A program made the position numbers and the translations under genes. A stretch of DNA of 64,000 bases from an uncultured Bacilli bacterium. GTDB taxonomy: Bacteria > Bacillota_I > Bacilli_A > RFN20 > CAG-288. The notes under the pieces were generated by a model that was given only the letters and a program-made list of their open reading frames with translations, ran no database searches and had not been told where the DNA came from. Shown piece by piece: positions 1 to 7,731 of this stretch. Numbering within the stretch: position 1 is the first letter of the stretch; every line of letters starts with the position of its first letter. Where the stretch lies: positions 144,309-208,308 of the forward strand of contig CALVMW010000001.1 in the NCBI GenBank assembly GCA_944349335.1, read 5' to 3'.

Positions 1-1
1 T

Positions 2-703
2 GGACTAAAAACATATGTCGGTTCCTTTTTAGTTTTTGCCGATTATATGAAAGCGGCTATTAGAATGTCAGCTATGGAAAGATTACCAGCTATCTATCTC
101 TTTTCCCATGATTCAATAGCAGTCGGTGAAGATGGTCCAACACATGAACCTATCGAACAATTAACAATGTTAAGAAGTATCCCAAATGTCAACGTTATTA
201 GACCGGCTGACGCAATTGAAACTTCTAGCGCATATGTTACGGCTTTAAGTAGTAAAGAGACACCGACCGCTATTATTCTTTCAAGGCAGAATCTCCCTTT
301 AATCGATTCTTCATTTACTGAAAGTCAAAAGGGTGCTTATATCGTTTTTAAAGAACAAGAAAAAGAATCTCTTGAGATCATCGCTTCTGGAAGTGAAGTA
401 TCATTAGCTATCGATGTAGCTAAAGCCTTACTTGAAGATGGTATCTTCGCTCGTGTCATCTCAATGCCATCGATGTATTTATTCGACCTTCAAGATCAAG
501 AATACAAAAATTCTCTCTTCTCCTTACCTTATGAAAAAAGAATTTTTATCGAAATGGGTAAAGGCGATATGCTTTATAAATATGCTAAACATGTTTATTC
601 CATCGATACTTTCGGTAAGAGTGGAAATTATCTTGAAATAATGAAGTATTTTGGTTTCACTGTCGAAGACATTAAAGACTATATTAAGAAGTACATTTTT
701 TAA
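2..703 (+). CDS. tkt: Transketolase, C-terminal part (cut by window edge)
   Basis: Thiamine-diphosphate enzyme that moves two-carbon units between sugar phosphates in the non-oxidative pentose phosphate pathway. The frame is open from the first bases of the window, so the 5' part is missing. The visible part carries the transketolase pyrimidine-domain signature DSIAVGEDGPTHEP, then RPADA, then the C-terminal domain (GSEVSLA). About 235 residues remain of the usual 650-670. An internal ATG at 47 lies in the middle of a conserved domain and is not the start. The transaldolase at 14439 would complete the pathway. The stop is followed closely by the hairpin at 711-768. Confidence 0.93.
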   Translation, partial: GLKTYVGSFLVFADYMKAAIRMSAMERLPAIYLFSHDSIAVGEDGPTHEPIEQLTMLRSIPNVNVIRPADAIETSSAYVTALSSKETPTAIILSRQNLPLIDSSFTESQKGAYIVFKEQEKESLEIIASGSEVSLAIDVAKALLEDGIFARVISMPSMYLFDLQDQEYKNSLFSLPYEKRIFIEMGKGDMLYKYAKHVYSIDTFGKSGNYLEIMKYFGFTVEDIKDYIKKYIF

Positions 704-710
704 ATAAAAA

Positions 711-768
711 AATTATCCTCCGATACCAAATATTCTTTGAACACTGATTTTGGTAAAGGAGGATAATT
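711..768 (+). promoter_or_regulatory. Hairpin that sequesters the ribosome binding site of the next gene
   Basis: Bases 711-721 are exactly complementary to 758-768 (11 pairs) and, after a 2-base internal mismatch, 724-730 pair with 749-755 (7 pairs), leaving an 18-base loop. The 3' arm contains the AAGGAGG Shine-Dalgarno sequence of the gene starting at 769, so the folded RNA would block its translation. On the plus strand no T tract follows. On the minus strand the same structure is followed by a T tract and could act as a terminator. Pairing is seen directly; regulation is inferred. Confidence 0.65.
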
Positions 769-1836
769 ATGACCAAAAGAAGAAAAAAGACGACAATTTA
801 CGCGTCTTTATGTTGCTCTTTAGTTTTACTCTCTTCTCTAGCTATCATGAGTGATGGCTTTACAAACTTTTCTTTCACAGAAACGGAGAACTCATCTTTA
901 GAAGTATCTGAATTAAAAAATATTCGTTTTCTCTCAGTCACTGATACTTATAACGGTGATATTTACACAAAAACTATCACTTTTGAACTTATTCCTAGCG
1001 ATGCGACAAGCGATATGTTTACTAGCTCAATCCGTTGGAATAATGACGACAATCCTGATTATGAAAGTGCAGATTGGCGAGAAGGAAAAAATATCGAAGA
1101 CTATCTAAAGTATGAGATCGATATGGAAAAGAAAACTATCACAATCAACTGTTTAAGAGCTTTTGGTAATCAAGCTATTTTAAGATTATCATCAGTTGAA
1201 AATGCTAGTGTCTTTGCTGAATTATCTATCGACTATCGCCGCAAGCTTATAAGTAACACCCATATCGACATCAATGAGCCTTATTATGTAGATAATATGC
1301 CTATTATTGTCTCAGCTGTTGGTGACACCTATTCGATCGGAACTATCGGTCCTAGAAGCGAAGGAGAATTAGAACTTGATCTTTTTAGAAAAGGCTACCA
1401 GCAAGGCAAAGTTAGTATAGATGACTTATTTGGTGACATTATCACTACTGGAATTTACTCTTCAGTCTATCGTTACCAGAATGAAAAATATTATAGTGCT
1501 GAAAGTGTAAGAAGAGAAATCTCACTTAATGTTACAACTTACATCAATTCGATCCCTACTACTGATGGTTCTGTCCTCTTCTCAGCTGACAAATTCAAAA
1601 GCTTATTTACCTATGAATTTGTCGCCTATCACACAACTGAAGATGTATATCAATCAACTTCTGATCTTTACTATACTTTCTTAGATAGATATGAGGAAGC
1701 TTTGACTCAAGAGAGCGGCTTCTATATTGAGGCAAAATGCCAAGATATAACCTCAAAGACGTTCTTATCATTTAAACTTGATGCTACTGAAGGACTTATC
1801 GATATCAACTTAGGCGAAGATGCCATCGAATTTTAG
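769..1836 (+). CDS. Exported protein of unknown function
   Basis: I do not recognise a family. The 355-residue protein begins with basic residues (TKRRKKT) and one hydrophobic segment at about residues 9-28, consistent with an uncleaved or cleaved signal peptide; no lipobox cysteine follows. The rest is hydrophilic and appears beta-rich, without obvious repeats. Its strong ribosome binding site (AGGAGG, 5 bases before ATG) is buried in the hairpin at 711-768. It follows the transketolase gene at 65 bases and its stop overlaps the convergent serine dehydratase gene by 4 bases. A cell-surface role is inferred only from the N-terminus. Confidence 0.6.
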   Translation: MTKRRKKTTIYASLCCSLVLLSSLAIMSDGFTNFSFTETENSSLEVSELKNIRFLSVTDTYNGDIYTKTITFELIPSDATSDMFTSSIRWNNDDNPDYESADWREGKNIEDYLKYEIDMEKKTITINCLRAFGNQAILRLSSVENASVFAELSIDYRRKLISNTHIDINEPYYVDNMPIIVSAVGDTYSIGTIGPRSEGELELDLFRKGYQQGKVSIDDLFGDIITTGIYSSVYRYQNEKYYSAESVRREISLNVTTYINSIPTTDGSVLFSADKFKSLFTYEFVAYHTTEDVYQSTSDLYYTFLDRYEEALTQESGFYIEAKCQDITSKTFLSFKLDATEGLIDINLGEDAIEF

Positions 1837-3020
1837 CAGATAACTTTAGCTAAACCAGCTAAAGAAGTTTCTTTTAACTCTTGCGGCAATTTCTCACCGG
1901 TCTCTTTCATCGCTTCGATAACAGCATCAAAATTGACTCGAGGTTCTCTAAGCGGAGCGATGTAGAGGCTATAAAGATAACTTGAATATGAATGGATAGC
2001 TGCGATACCATTTCTCTCGATACATGGAATCTCTACATAACCATCTACTGGATCACAGGTCAAACCCAAAAAATGTTCCATGCTCACTTCTGCACCATAA
2101 GCTATCCTTTTTTTACTAAGAGAATGAAGATAACATAAAGAAGAGGTCGCAAAAGAACTAGCGGAGCCTATCTCAGCTTGACAACCGGCCATCGCTCCAG
2201 AAACATAAGCATTATTTTTTATAAAATTACACATTAAAGCACCTACTAAATAGGCTTTAACAATCTCATCTAAAGGATAATGTTCATCTTTATAAGAATA
2301 ATAAAGAACAGAAGGAACAACTCCTGCTGCACCACAAGTAGGATTAGTCACGATATTTTCATAGCGGGCGTTAGCTTCGCTTGTCGCATAAGCATAACTA
2401 GAAAGGAGCATCAATCTCTTTTGACACTCATCATTAATATTCTGAGCTTTTAAATATAAATCGCGGCTAACTGCTTTTAAATGAAGTTTTGAAGGTAAAT
2501 ATCCGCTATAATTCAAAGAATTTTCAATCGTTTTAAAAGACTTTAATATTAGATCTTTTCCAAAGTCAAAAATATCTTCTCCTTCATATTTTTCTATTAT
2601 TTTATATATATCGTCGTCTTCTTTTTCCATCGCTTTAAAAGTATTAAATGGATAAGTATCCTCACCTTTATTATCAGCACCTTTTCTAATAAAAGAACCG
2701 CCACCTATCGAATAATACTCATCCTCGATGATAATATTATTTCTATGGGCTTTAATTCTTAAAGTATTAGGATGAATCACTTTACTTTCTTTATCAATAA
2801 ATAATTTGTACTCTTTATTTTTCATGGCTTCCTCTATACTTTTTCTAGTTCCATGCCCTAAACAAGTATAAGCTAGTGAGCCATAAAGAGTGATTTCGAT
2901 ATCAGATAAATCAAATGAAGAATTTCGGTCTAAAAAGTCTGAGCAGATTCTATAAGGACCGATAGTGTGGGAAGAAGAAGGACCAGGTCCATAATAAAGT
3001 AATTCTTTTAATGAGCGCAT
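1833..3020 (-). CDS. sdaA: L-serine ammonia-lyase, single-chain iron-sulfur type
   Basis: Converts L-serine to pyruvate and ammonia with an oxygen-sensitive 4Fe-4S cluster. Both halves that are separate in Bacillus are fused here: the beta-type domain comes first, with GPGPSSSHTIGP near the N-terminus, and the alpha-type domain follows, with NPTCGAAGVVPS, GCQAEIGSA and FLGLTCDPVDGYVEIPC supplying the cluster cysteines. I choose the ATG at 3020 (395 residues). A TTG 60 bases upstream in the same frame would begin inside the terminator of the preceding rpsU gene. The ATG has no clear Shine-Dalgarno site. Convergent with the exported protein gene, with a 4-base overlap. Confidence 0.93.
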   Translation of the reverse strand: MRSLKELLYYGPGPSSSHTIGPYRICSDFLDRNSSFDLSDIEITLYGSLAYTCLGHGTRKSIEEAMKNKEYKLFIDKESKVIHPNTLRIKAHRNNIIIEDEYYSIGGGSFIRKGADNKGEDTYPFNTFKAMEKEDDDIYKIIEKYEGEDIFDFGKDLILKSFKTIENSLNYSGYLPSKLHLKAVSRDLYLKAQNINDECQKRLMLLSSYAYATSEANARYENIVTNPTCGAAGVVPSVLYYSYKDEHYPLDEIVKAYLVGALMCNFIKNNAYVSGAMAGCQAEIGSASSFATSSLCYLHSLSKKRIAYGAEVSMEHFLGLTCDPVDGYVEIPCIERNGIAAIHSYSSYLYSLYIAPLREPRVNFDAVIEAMKETGEKLPQELKETSLAGLAKVIC

Positions 3021-3050
3021 ACATATATATTTTAATAGCGTAAACAAATG

Positions 3051-3077
3051 AAAAAAAGGAGATTTCTCTCCTTTTTT
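3051..3077 (-). terminator. Rho-independent terminator after rpsU (works on both strands)
   Basis: Five-pair GC-rich stem (3058-3062 with 3067-3071) with a TTTC loop, flanked by seven A and six T, so it can terminate in either direction. It lies directly after rpsU and about 30 bases before the sdaA start, separating the two genes. Confidence 0.8.
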
Positions 3078-3082
3078 CAAAC

Positions 3083-3253
3083 TTAATGCTTTCTTCTAGC
3101 ATTTTCCGACTTAAGCTTTCTTTTAAGACCTTTCTTTAAGAAAAAGTCATGCTTACGATAGTCGGCGATGACGCCAGCTTTATTGACTTGACGCTTAAAT
3201 CTCTTCATAGCGTCGTCAAGAGTTTCGCCATCTCTTACCGCTGTTTTCGGCAA
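3083..3253 (-). CDS. rpsU: Small ribosomal subunit protein bS21
   Basis: A 56-residue basic protein of the 30S subunit. The sequence reads PKTAVRDGETLDDAMKRFKR, then QVNKAGVIADYRKHDFF, then a lysine/arginine-rich tail, which matches S21 over its whole length. The start is TTG at 3253, with GAGGTG 7 bases upstream. No ATG is available at the conserved N-terminus, since the first ATG lies 15 codons in. It lies downstream of mnmA on the same strand and ends in a strong terminator. Confidence 0.93.
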   Translation of the reverse strand: MPKTAVRDGETLDDAMKRFKRQVNKAGVIADYRKHDFFLKKGLKRKLKSENARRKH

Positions 3254-3309
3254 AGTTTATCACCTCTTTTCAAAATGCTTTAAGATTTTACCTAAAAAAT
3301 AAGCGTAAA

Positions 3310-4446
3310 TCAATAGTTTATTTCAGTATTATTTTTATCATAAATTTTTTCTATAATTCCTGAACCAAGTAGTCTCTCACCCCTATAAAGACAAGCGATT
3401 TGTCCTTTTGCGATATAACTATATCCAGGATAATCAAGATAAGCTGACTTTTTATCTTCATTAATATGAACATTAACTTTCATATCTTTACCGCGGTAAC
3501 GGAACTTACAATGACAAGAAAAATCTCCGCTTATATCACTACCTATAAGATTAAGGTTGGAAAGGAAACAACGATAAGAGAAGCGATAATCATTTCCTTC
3601 CTCTTGAGCGACATAAAGGATATTTTTATTTACGTCTTTACCGACAACAAAGAAAGGAAGAGTTTTTCTACCTTTTATTCCACCGATATTCAATCCTTTA
3701 TGTTGACCTACTGTATAATAAAGAACACCATCATGTCTAGCGATCTTCTCACCGGTAACTATATCGATGATATCACCTGGCTTAGCCGGTAAGTAATTAT
3801 TTAAAAACTCTTTGAAATTTCTTTCACCTATAAAACAGACACCGGTTGAATCCTTTTTATTCTTTACTGATAATGAGAGATTACTAGCAATCTTTCTAAC
3901 TTCATCTTTAGTAATATCAGAAAGAGGAAATAAAGCAGAGGAGAGCTGTTCTATAGTTATCTGCCCTAAAAAATAAGATTGATCTTTATTTTTATCAAAA
4001 GCTTTATATAGATGATATTCATTATCTTCTTTTATTCTTTTAGCATAATGTCCCATAGCTATATAATCGTATCCGCGCTTTTTAGCAAAATCTAAAAAGT
4101 AGCCAAACTTTATATAACGATTACAAAAAACATCAGCATCAGGAGTAAAGCCTTTTTTATAGGTGTCTAGAAAATAAGAGAAGACATCCTTCCAATATTC
4201 TTCAATAAAATCTTTTCGAATAATATTTAAACCGAGTTCAAAAGCAGTAGCAACTGCGTCATCATAATCTAATTCTTGAGAACACTTAGATAGATTTAAA
4301 CTTGGATTACCTAAAATATCATTATTAGATATCGAATCCCAATTGCGCATAAAACAACAAGTTACATCATAACCTTGAAGGCGTAATAGATAAGCAGCAA
4401 CAGCAGAATCGACTCCTCCAGATAAACCTAAAAGAACTTTTTTCAT
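3310..4446 (-). CDS. mnmA: tRNA-specific 2-thiouridylase MnmA
   Basis: Thiolates U34 of tRNA-Lys, -Glu and -Gln at the wobble position, using ATP and a sulfur relay. The PP-loop GLSGGVDSAVAAYLL is at residues 8-22. The catalytic cysteines appear in DVFCNRYIKFG and GVCFIGERNF, and the length (378) is normal. Its ATG overlaps the stop of dtd by 4 bases (ATGA), so the two are co-translated. Substrate tRNAs Lys(UUU) and Gln(UUG) are encoded in this window at 8.4-8.6 kb. Confidence 0.96.
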   Translation of the reverse strand: MKKVLLGLSGGVDSAVAAYLLRLQGYDVTCCFMRNWDSISNNDILGNPSLNLSKCSQELDYDDAVATAFELGLNIIRKDFIEEYWKDVFSYFLDTYKKGFTPDADVFCNRYIKFGYFLDFAKKRGYDYIAMGHYAKRIKEDNEYHLYKAFDKNKDQSYFLGQITIEQLSSALFPLSDITKDEVRKIASNLSLSVKNKKDSTGVCFIGERNFKEFLNNYLPAKPGDIIDIVTGEKIARHDGVLYYTVGQHKGLNIGGIKGRKTLPFFVVGKDVNKNILYVAQEEGNDYRFSYRCFLSNLNLIGSDISGDFSCHCKFRYRGKDMKVNVHINEDKKSAYLDYPGYSYIAKGQIACLYRGERLLGSGIIEKIYDKNNTEINY

Positions 4447-4895
4447 AACATCTCCTTGGAATCTAAATAGATAGTAAAAGGTCCGTCATTTATAAGTGAT
4501 ACCTTCATATCCGCATGAAAGACACCATATTGAGCATCTGGTTTTAACTGACTTAATTCATTCTTAAATTGTTCAAAAAGGATATTAGCTTCCTCTTTAT
4601 TTAATGATTCTGTAAATGAAGGACGGAGATTACCCTTTCTAAAATGAGCATAAAGAGTAAATTGACTGACTGCTAAAATTCCTCCATTATAATCGGAAAG
4701 ATTTAAATTAGTTTTTCCTTCTTGATCTGTAAAAATCCTGATTTTTAATAATTTAGTTACCATCTTCTTGATGATATCTAAATTATCACCAGTAGTAAAA
4801 CCGACAAAAACGACCATTCCTTTATCAATAGAAGCGACGACTTTATTATCGATAGATACAGAAGCTTCCTTACAAACTTGTATTAGTAAACGCAT
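4443..4895 (-). CDS. dtd: D-aminoacyl-tRNA deacylase
   Basis: Hydrolyses D-amino acids from mischarged tRNA. The 150-residue protein shows the two active-site motifs of the family: SQFTLYA in the middle and the Gly-Pro motif as GPFTI near the C-terminus (GPVT is more usual). It opens a two-gene unit with mnmA. No Shine-Dalgarno site precedes the ATG. Instead an extended -10 element (TGATATAAT; -10 box at 4902-4907) stops 6 bases before the start, which predicts a leaderless transcript. Confidence 0.95.
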   Translation of the reverse strand: MRLLIQVCKEASVSIDNKVVASIDKGMVVFVGFTTGDNLDIIKKMVTKLLKIRIFTDQEGKTNLNLSDYNGGILAVSQFTLYAHFRKGNLRPSFTESLNKEEANILFEQFKNELSQLKPDAQYGVFHADMKVSLINDGPFTIYLDSKEML

Positions 4896-4943
4896 AAAAA
4901 TATTATATCAACTTTTTTTCAATTTTAGATTAAAATATCATAT
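4896..4943. promoter_or_regulatory. Divergent promoters of dtd and rarA, both apparently leaderless
   Basis: Only 48 bases separate the two starts. On the minus strand TGATATAAT (-10 hexamer at 4902-4907) ends 6 bases before the dtd ATG. On the plus strand TAAAAT at 4931-4936 ends 7 bases before the rarA ATG. Transcription normally starts about 7 bases after the -10 box, so both mRNAs should begin at or next to the start codon. No Shine-Dalgarno sequence is present on either side. Confidence 0.6.
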
Positions 4944-6221
4944 ATGATAAATAAACCTTTAGCTTATAGGATGCGTCCTAAATATATCGATGAAGTCTTA
5001 GGCCAAAATAAAGTCATAGCCTTTTTAAAGAATCTGATCGCTAATGAGGCTTTAATTTCCTTAGTCTTCTATGGTACTCCTGGTTCTGGTAAAACAACTA
5101 CAGCACTAGCTTTTGCAAACACTTATAAAATTAATTCATATCTTCTTAATGCAGTATTAGATAATAAAGCCAAAATGGAGGAAACTTTTCAAGAAGCTAT
5201 CAGATTTAATCCAGCTATTGTTATTATCGATGAAATACATCGTCTAGATAAAGGAAAACAAGATCTCTTACTCCCTCATCTTGAACGCGGTGATTTTTAT
5301 CTGATCGGTTGTACTTCAGCTAATCCCTATGTCAAACTTAATCCAGCTATTCGCTCTAGAACTCGCCTACTCGAATTTACTCCTTTAACATCCATAGATG
5401 TCCTTAGAGGATTAACTAAAGCTAGTAAAGAAGATAGCTTATTAAAAGAAAAGAAGATAACTGATGAAGCTCTTTCCTATTTAGCTAAGATATCTGCAGG
5501 TGATTTACGCTTTGCTTATAATCAACTAGAAGCTCTCTCATTAAGTTTTTCTAAATCGCACGAAATTAACCTACAGGATGCTAAAGATATTGCTCAATCA
5601 AATTATTTAGCGGATAAAGATGATGATGAACACTACAATACAGTCTCTGCCTTACAAAAATCGATCCGTGGATCTGATGTCGATGCTGCTTTATACTATT
5701 TAGCAAAACTTCTGAGAGGAGAGGATTTAGAAGGATTGATTAGGCGTCTATTAGTTACTGCTTATGAAGATATCGGTTTAGCTAATCCGCCTGCTGTCGA
5801 TCGCTGTTTTAATGCTTGTCAAGTAGCTAGAGAAGTAGGTTTACCAGAAGCGAGAATCCCCTTAGCTTTTACAGTAACTGATTTAACTTTATCACCTAAA
5901 TCAAAATCAGCGATAAAAGCAGTGGATGAAGCTTTAGAATCGATTGATTCTCTTCCTTTGCAAGTGAGAAATTATCTTAAATTAAAAGGAACTCATCTAA
6001 GTGAAGAAGAAAGCTATCCTTATGGTGAAAAGGATATATGGCCACATTTAAAATATCTTCCTTCAGAGATAGAAAATAAAGAATTTTATCATCCAGAAAC
6101 TAGTGGAAAGTATGAAAGAGCATTAAAAGAAAATCTCGAAAAACTAAAGAAAGATAAGCGATTTTCCAAGGTATCAGAAGCGAGAAAATATATTAAAAAC
6201 GGAAGGAAAGATTCTGCTTAG
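4944..6221 (+). CDS. rarA: Replication-associated recombination protein A (AAA+ ATPase)
   Basis: RarA/MgsA-type clamp-loader-like ATPase that acts at stalled replication forks. Walker A is YGTPGSGKTTTAL at about residues 43-55 and Walker B is VIIDEIHRLDK at about 92-102, followed by sensor 1 (GCTSANPY) and arginine finger (AIRSRTRL) motifs. The C-terminal tetramerisation part (LPLQVRNYLK) is complete, and the length of 425 is typical. Probably read from a leaderless mRNA. Its 3' end overlaps the convergent queT gene by 29 bases. Confidence 0.95.
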   Translation: MINKPLAYRMRPKYIDEVLGQNKVIAFLKNLIANEALISLVFYGTPGSGKTTTALAFANTYKINSYLLNAVLDNKAKMEETFQEAIRFNPAIVIIDEIHRLDKGKQDLLLPHLERGDFYLIGCTSANPYVKLNPAIRSRTRLLEFTPLTSIDVLRGLTKASKEDSLLKEKKITDEALSYLAKISAGDLRFAYNQLEALSLSFSKSHEINLQDAKDIAQSNYLADKDDDEHYNTVSALQKSIRGSDVDAALYYLAKLLRGEDLEGLIRRLLVTAYEDIGLANPPAVDRCFNACQVAREVGLPEARIPLAFTVTDLTLSPKSKSAIKAVDEALESIDSLPLQVRNYLKLKGTHLSEEESYPYGEKDIWPHLKYLPSEIENKEFYHPETSGKYERALKENLEKLKKDKRFSKVSEARKYIKNGRKDSA

Positions 6222-6774
6222 AATTTATTATATGATTAAAATTCGGTATCTTTTTACTCATGATCATAAAGATAGGATAACCGATACATAAGACTGCGAT
6301 AATCTCACCTAAAAACACCCAGCCAAATTGAACAAAATAAAACTCAGTTGTAATATTAGCTCCTTCCATAAAGAAAGTGAGCTCAAAGGCAACTATAAAT
6401 CCATTAAACAGCGCTGGGAATATAGTCGATAAGAGCATATTGCGACAAAGAGAAACTGCAATACAGGATAAAAGTGTGGCTAGTGAACCAAAGATAATAT
6501 CTAAAGGCATATAAGCGCTAGAGACAATAGAATAAATGTTAGAGATAGCACATCCGATAGTAAGACCGATCGTATAACTAGGATTAAAGAAAGGAAGGAT
6601 CATCAAAAATTCTGAGATACGAACTTGCGGTGTTCCATAAGACATAAAAAAGAAACCGTAAGTTAAGGCGACATATAATGCTGCAATAATCGCATTAGTT
6701 GCAATGTCTTTTGTTCCTAACTTAAAGCAAGAAAAATAATCTTTGCATTTTTCTTTAAAAGTTTTGTTTTGCAT
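6193..6774 (-). CDS. queT: QueT family transporter for queuosine precursors
   Basis: Membrane protein of 193 residues with about five or six hydrophobic segments. It matches the QueT/COG4708 pattern (IIAALYVALTYGF, then YGTPQVRISEFLMILPFFNP, then GLTIGCAISN, then FGSLATLL). The family is the membrane substrate-specificity component of an uptake system for preQ1 or related queuine precursors. The function is supported by a probable preQ1 riboswitch in its leader. The ATG is preceded by an AGGGGG ribosome binding site that lies inside that RNA element. The ECF energising module is not in the window. Confidence 0.85.
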   Translation of the reverse strand: MQNKTFKEKCKDYFSCFKLGTKDIATNAIIAALYVALTYGFFFMSYGTPQVRISEFLMILPFFNPSYTIGLTIGCAISNIYSIVSSAYMPLDIIFGSLATLLSCIAVSLCRNMLLSTIFPALFNGFIVAFELTFFMEGANITTEFYFVQFGWVFLGEIIAVLCIGYPIFMIMSKKIPNFNHIINSKQNLSFRF

Positions 6775-6782
6775 AAAAAAAG

Positions 6783-6830
6783 CCCCCTGTTAATATTTAA
6801 AGTGGGGTTTCATGGGAAGACCCACTTTTA
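6783..6830 (-). promoter_or_regulatory. Probable preQ1 class I riboswitch in front of queT
   Basis: On the minus strand an 8-pair stem (AAAGTGGG with CCCACTTT; 6821-6828 with 6799-6806) encloses a C-rich loop containing TTCCC. An A/U-rich linker follows, then AGGGGG at 6783-6788. Pairing of the loop cytosines with the G run gives the H-type pseudoknot expected of preQ1-I. The G run is also the ribosome binding site of queT, so ligand binding would block translation. The match was made by eye; a covariance search is needed. Confidence 0.6.
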
Positions 6831-6929
6831 ACTTGAATAAAATAACGCAAATCGAAGAAGAATACAAGCAAAAAATTAGCATATAGATTAAAAATATGCT
6901 TTAATAAAGTAACTGAAAGGAGAAAGAAA

Positions 6930-7067
6930 ATGGAAGAAAAGAAATTACATCACTTCAAATGCATCCTCTGCGGTTACATTGTCGAAACCGAGGATGAAGA
7001 ATTACCTAGCGATTATGTTTGTCCGCTCTGCGGAGCTCCAGCTAGCGAATTTGAAAAAATCGACTAA
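6930..7067 (+). CDS. Minimal rubredoxin-like iron protein
   Basis: A 45-residue protein with two rubredoxin knuckles, CILCGY near residue 11 and CPLCGAPASEF near residue 33, separated by only about 18 residues (the loop in normal rubredoxins is longer). The four cysteines should hold one Fe. LPSDYVCPLCG is the classic second-half signature. The ATG follows AAAGGAG by 5-8 bases. It is monocistronic and ends at a strong terminator. It could be a free electron carrier or a stand-alone version of the C-terminal domain of rubrerythrin. Confidence 0.85.
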   Translation: MEEKKLHHFKCILCGYIVETEDEELPSDYVCPLCGAPASEFEKID

Positions 7068-7070
7068 AAG

Positions 7071-7096
7071 GTGATGGGTTTATCCCATCATTTTTT
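7071..7096 (+). terminator. Terminator of the rubredoxin-like gene
   Basis: TGATGGG (7072-7078) pairs with CCCATCA (7084-7090) around a 5-base loop and is followed by six T. Confidence 0.85.
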
Positions 7097-7101
7097 AATA
7101 T

Positions 7102-7124
7102 AAAAAGGCATAGATAACTATGCC
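7102..7124 (-). terminator. Terminator of the 7131-7598 gene
   Basis: GGCATAG and CTATGCC form a 7-pair stem with a 4-base loop. On the minus strand it is followed by five T. It sits 6 bases past the stop codon. Confidence 0.85.
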
Positions 7125-7130
7125 TATAAT

Positions 7131-7598
7131 TTATTTCTTAATAGGGAGCTGAGCCCAGATAACAACCCAACGATTATTTTTATAACCATGAGCATTATCA
7201 TAAACACGGACATAAAGCTCATAGTTACGACGAGGATCACCTATAAATTTAAGATTAGACTTAGAATTGATATAACAGAAGGTTCTATCCTCATAAGGAG
7301 AATAAATATTTAAAGAATTATCAACCTCGAAAATCTTTTGAGCTAAACCTTCAAGAGTATAACCATGATCGTAATCAAGATGTTCAGGGATGATCTCTTC
7401 AAGATCTTTTCCACCGACAAAATCGCAACGTCCCTTATGGATACGACCTTTAAAAACATATTCGTCACAGCCAAAAATAGAAGTTTGCTTACTCATGGGA
7501 GTAACTCTTCCAAAAGCGCGTTCATCAAAATAAACGCCATCCTTTAAATCAAGTAAATTAACAGTTTTATTTTCTTTGGTAGTTTTTGTCCTAGCCAT
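7131..7598 (-). CDS. Conserved-looking cytoplasmic protein of unknown function
   Basis: I do not recognise a family. The 155-residue protein has no signal peptide or membrane segment. It begins with a lysine/threonine-rich tail, then a mixed alpha/beta body with aromatic residues concentrated near the C-terminus (YELYVRVYD, NRWVVIWAQL). The ribosome binding site AGGAGGA is optimal, and the gene has its own terminator and an inverted repeat in its leader or promoter (7616-7639), so it is a stand-alone, probably regulated gene. Confidence 0.65.
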   Translation of the reverse strand: MARTKTTKENKTVNLLDLKDGVYFDERAFGRVTPMSKQTSIFGCDEYVFKGRIHKGRCDFVGGKDLEEIIPEHLDYDHGYTLEGLAQKIFEVDNSLNIYSPYEDRTFCYINSKSNLKFIGDPRRNYELYVRVYDNAHGYKNNRWVVIWAQLPIKK

Positions 7599-7615
7599 AA
7601 TTATTTCCTCCTAAA

Positions 7616-7639
7616 AAACATTATTATTATATAATGTTT
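7616..7639 (-). repeat. Inverted repeat in front of the 7131-7598 gene
   Basis: AAACATTAT and ATAATGTTT form perfect 9-base arms around a 6-base spacer, just upstream of the ribosome binding site. A TATAAT-like sequence overlaps it on the minus strand, so it could be an operator or a leader hairpin. Confidence 0.5.
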
Positions 7640-7731
7640 ATAATCAATTATTTGTTGAAAATGCTTACATTACGTATTTATACGCAATTTTTAACTAAAA
7701 CAATCCTACTACTATAATGATGTGTTTATTT

